7,521 nt of DNA from the NCBI GenBank assembly GCA_015767395.1, contig JADWMI010000111.1:1-7521 (forward strand), read 5' to 3'. Under the pieces are notes generated by a model. That model saw nothing but the letters and a program-made list of their open reading frames with translations. It was not told the DNA's origin and ran no database searches. This DNA comes from Bacteroidota bacterium (GTDB taxonomy: Bacteria; Bacteroidota; Bacteroidia; Flavobacteriales; Flavobacteriaceae). How positions within the stretch are numbered: position 1 is the stretch's first letter; the number at the start of each line of letters is the position of its first letter. The translations under genes and the position numbers were made by a program. This document shows positions 6,648 through 7,521 of the stretch, piece by piece.

Positions 6648-6677
6648 GTACAAACTTACTATAAAAAAGTTTGGTAC
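6648..6677. repeat. Bulged inverted repeat over the ABC-F promoter
   Basis: GTACAAACTT (6648-6657) and AAGTTTGGTAC (6667-6677) are complementary except for one extra G at 6674. The inner 7 bp (CAAACTT/AAGTTTG) pair perfectly around 9 nt. The dyad covers the predicted -7 element and most of the spacer of the ABC-F promoter, so it is placed where a repressor could bind. It is not followed by a T-run on the minus strand, so it is not a terminator. No regulator is known for it. Confidence 0.4.
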
Positions 6678-6681
6678 TCAA
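6651..6681 (-). promoter_or_regulatory. Bacteroidetes sigma-A promoter for the ABC-F operon
   Basis: On the minus strand TTG (6681-6679), a 20-bp spacer and TAAGTTTG (6658-6651) match the Bacteroidetes housekeeping promoter TTG-N17-23-TAnnTTTG at every fixed position. Transcription would begin near 6645, giving a leader of about 40 nt before the ATG at 6602. It would drive the ABC-F, PLP-enzyme and lipoprotein genes together. Confidence 0.6.
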
Positions 6682-6731
6682 TTAAAGTTTTTTTTTAATA
6701 ATTAACCCCCTTAACAATATTCAAATTGAAA

Positions 6732-7130
6732 ATGTTTAAGAAAGGATCAAAACTCAATAGCATCATTTTTAATAAATGTCCAAAATGCCATGAAGGTGAC
6801 TTTATGAAAGAAAAAAACATTTTCAAACTTCATAAGGCCTTTAATATGCACGAATTTTGTTCAGAATGTGGTTTTAAGTATATGATGGAGCCTTCTTTTT
6901 TTTATGGAGCTATGTATGTAAATTACGGACTTACAGTTGGAATTGGTATTGTTACTTTTGCCATTGGTACCTTAATTTTTGATCTTGCTTTTTTAGAAAG
7001 CTTTGTCTCAATTGTAATCATGTTACTACTAACAGCACCTATTACGATTCGATTATCACGAATTATTTGGATTAATCTTTTTGTGAAATATGACTCATCT
7101 TCCAAAAAAACTATTGAAAACGAGCAATAG
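6732..7130 (+). CDS. DUF983 family zinc-ribbon membrane protein
   Basis: This is a 132-residue small membrane protein of the DUF983 family, whose function is not established. Two CxxC pairs, C16/C19 (KCPKCHEG) and C43/C46 (FCSECGFKY), should form a cytoplasmic zinc ribbon. Two hydrophobic segments follow at about 58-84 and 89-116, with MEPSFFYGAMYVNYG before and inside the first; this order is typical of the family. A polar tail (SSSKKTIENEQ) ends the protein. I use the ATG at 6732 because family members begin close to this point (MxKKG); an in-frame TTG at 6726 would add only two residues. The gene is divergent from the ABC-F operon. No convincing full promoter was found; TAAATTTG at 6623-6630 could be a -7 element but lacks a TTG at the right distance. 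Its 3' end overlaps the convergent oxidoreductase gene by 20 bp. Confidence 0.9.
   Translation: MFKKGSKLNSIIFNKCPKCHEGDFMKEKNIFKLHKAFNMHEFCSECGFKYMMEPSFFYGAMYVNYGLTVGIGIVTFAIGTLIFDLAFLESFVSIVIMLLLTAPITIRLSRIIWINLFVKYDSSSKKTIENEQ
7111..7130. repeat. Inverted repeat formed by two convergent stop ends
   Basis: CTATTG (7111-7116) and CAATAG (7125-7130) are perfect reverse complements separated by 8 nt. The two arms exactly bound the overlap of the DUF983 and oxidoreductase genes, and both reading frames end CAA-TAG (Gln-stop). The hairpin is short and has no T-run, so it is weak as a terminator. Confidence 0.5.
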
Positions 7131-7521
7131 CAATTTCACTATCTAATTTTGCATTATTTTCTAAGTGATTGTATAATTCTTTTGCTGCCACCGGAGCAAT
7201 CATTACTCCACGGGTACCCAGACCATTAAGAATTGCCATTTTTTCATTTTCCGGATGCTTACCCACCAAAGGTCTTCTATCCTTAACAGTTGGTCTTATT
7301 CCAGCAACATGCTCAACTATTTTATAAGGAACCGTTATGAAGGATTCTAATTTCTTTACCAATTCTCGTTTACCTTCTTCGGTTGGGTTCTTTGTCTTGT
7401 CTTTCCAATTAAATGTGGCGCCCACTTTATAATAATTATTCCCCAAAGGAAGTACAAAAACAGCTGCCTTTATTAAAAATTCCACATTTAACTCAGGTGC
7501 ATGAATTATTAGTAATTCTCC
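7111..7521 (-). CDS. FAD-dependent oxidoreductase (DAO family), C-terminal part
   Basis: The minus-strand frame is open from the window edge at 7521 to a TAG at 7111, giving 136 residues. The N-terminal FAD-binding Rossmann part lies outside the window. The visible part begins GELLIIHAPELN and contains VFVLPLGNNYYKVGATFNW, AGIRPTVKDRRPLVG and NGLGTRGVMIAPVAAKEL. These are the C-terminal substrate and FAD-closing motifs of the D-amino-acid oxidase/glycine oxidase (DAO) family, where the arginine in GIRPT is in the usual position to bind substrate carboxylate. Such enzymes oxidise amines or amino acids and pass electrons from FAD; the substrate here cannot be told. A GTG at 7485 lies inside the conserved domain and is an internal valine, not a start. 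The gene is convergent with DUF983. Confidence 0.85.
   Translation of the reverse strand, partial: GELLIIHAPELNVEFLIKAAVFVLPLGNNYYKVGATFNWKDKTKNPTEEGKRELVKKLESFITVPYKIVEHVAGIRPTVKDRRPLVGKHPENEKMAILNGLGTRGVMIAPVAAKELYNHLENNAKLDSEIAIARFQ

Noticed and set aside
6686..6720. T9 run followed by TTAACCCCCTTAA as a terminator or operator.
   Set aside because: There is no stable stem before the T-run on the plus strand, and no upstream plus-strand gene that needs termination; the CCCCC segment has only 4-bp flanking symmetry.
7111..7485. Oxidoreductase frame as a complete 124-residue gene starting at GTG 7485.
   Set aside because: The frame continues upstream to the window edge with conserved DAO-family sequence, so the GTG is an internal valine and the gene is truncated by the window.

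Overview
The window looks like a piece of chromosome from a marine or aquatic Flavobacteriaceae-type Bacteroidetes. The DNA is AT-rich and ribosome binding sites are mostly not recognisable. At least one promoter matches the Bacteroidetes sigma-A pattern (TTG, about 20 bp, TAnnTTTG). The proteins are typical of that group: YgiQ, a Spy/CpxP-like exported protein, DUF983, a flavobacterial DAO-type oxidoreductase, and a glucosaminidase-LysM lipoprotein.

Layout from left to right. (1) Positions 1-272, minus strand: the N-terminal part of an exported protein, probably an MscS-type mechanosensitive channel, cut by the window edge. (2) 347-2287, minus: a complete YgiQ-family radical SAM protein. (3) 2288-2437: a 150-bp divergent intergenic region with three 10-bp-phased GTTARC elements, a candidate operator. 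(4) 2438-2899, plus: a small Spy/CpxP-like exported protein, followed by a strong intrinsic terminator at 2939-2970. (5) 6602 down to 2966, minus: a tightly packed three-gene unit. In transcription order it is a YheS-like ABC-F ATPase, a PLP-dependent D-cysteine desulfhydrase/ACC deaminase homologue (10-bp overlap, TTG start) and a glucosaminidase-LysM lipoprotein (2-nt gap). A good promoter lies at 6651-6681. (6) 6732-7130, plus: a DUF983 zinc-ribbon membrane protein. (7) 7521-7111, minus: the C-terminal part of an FAD-dependent oxidoreductase, convergent with DUF983 and overlapping it by 20 bp.

The genes are mostly housekeeping or core-genome in character. I see no transposase, integrase, CRISPR array, tRNA, rRNA, phage gene or defence cassette, and no gene-free stretch longer than 150 bp. 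I found no new system. The points most worth a second look are the phased GTTARC repeats between ygiQ and the Spy-like gene, the active-site residues that favour D-cysteine desulfhydrase over ACC deaminase, an extra cysteine cluster in the YgiQ protein, a dyad over the ABC-F promoter, and a symmetrical stop-codon overlap at 7111-7130.
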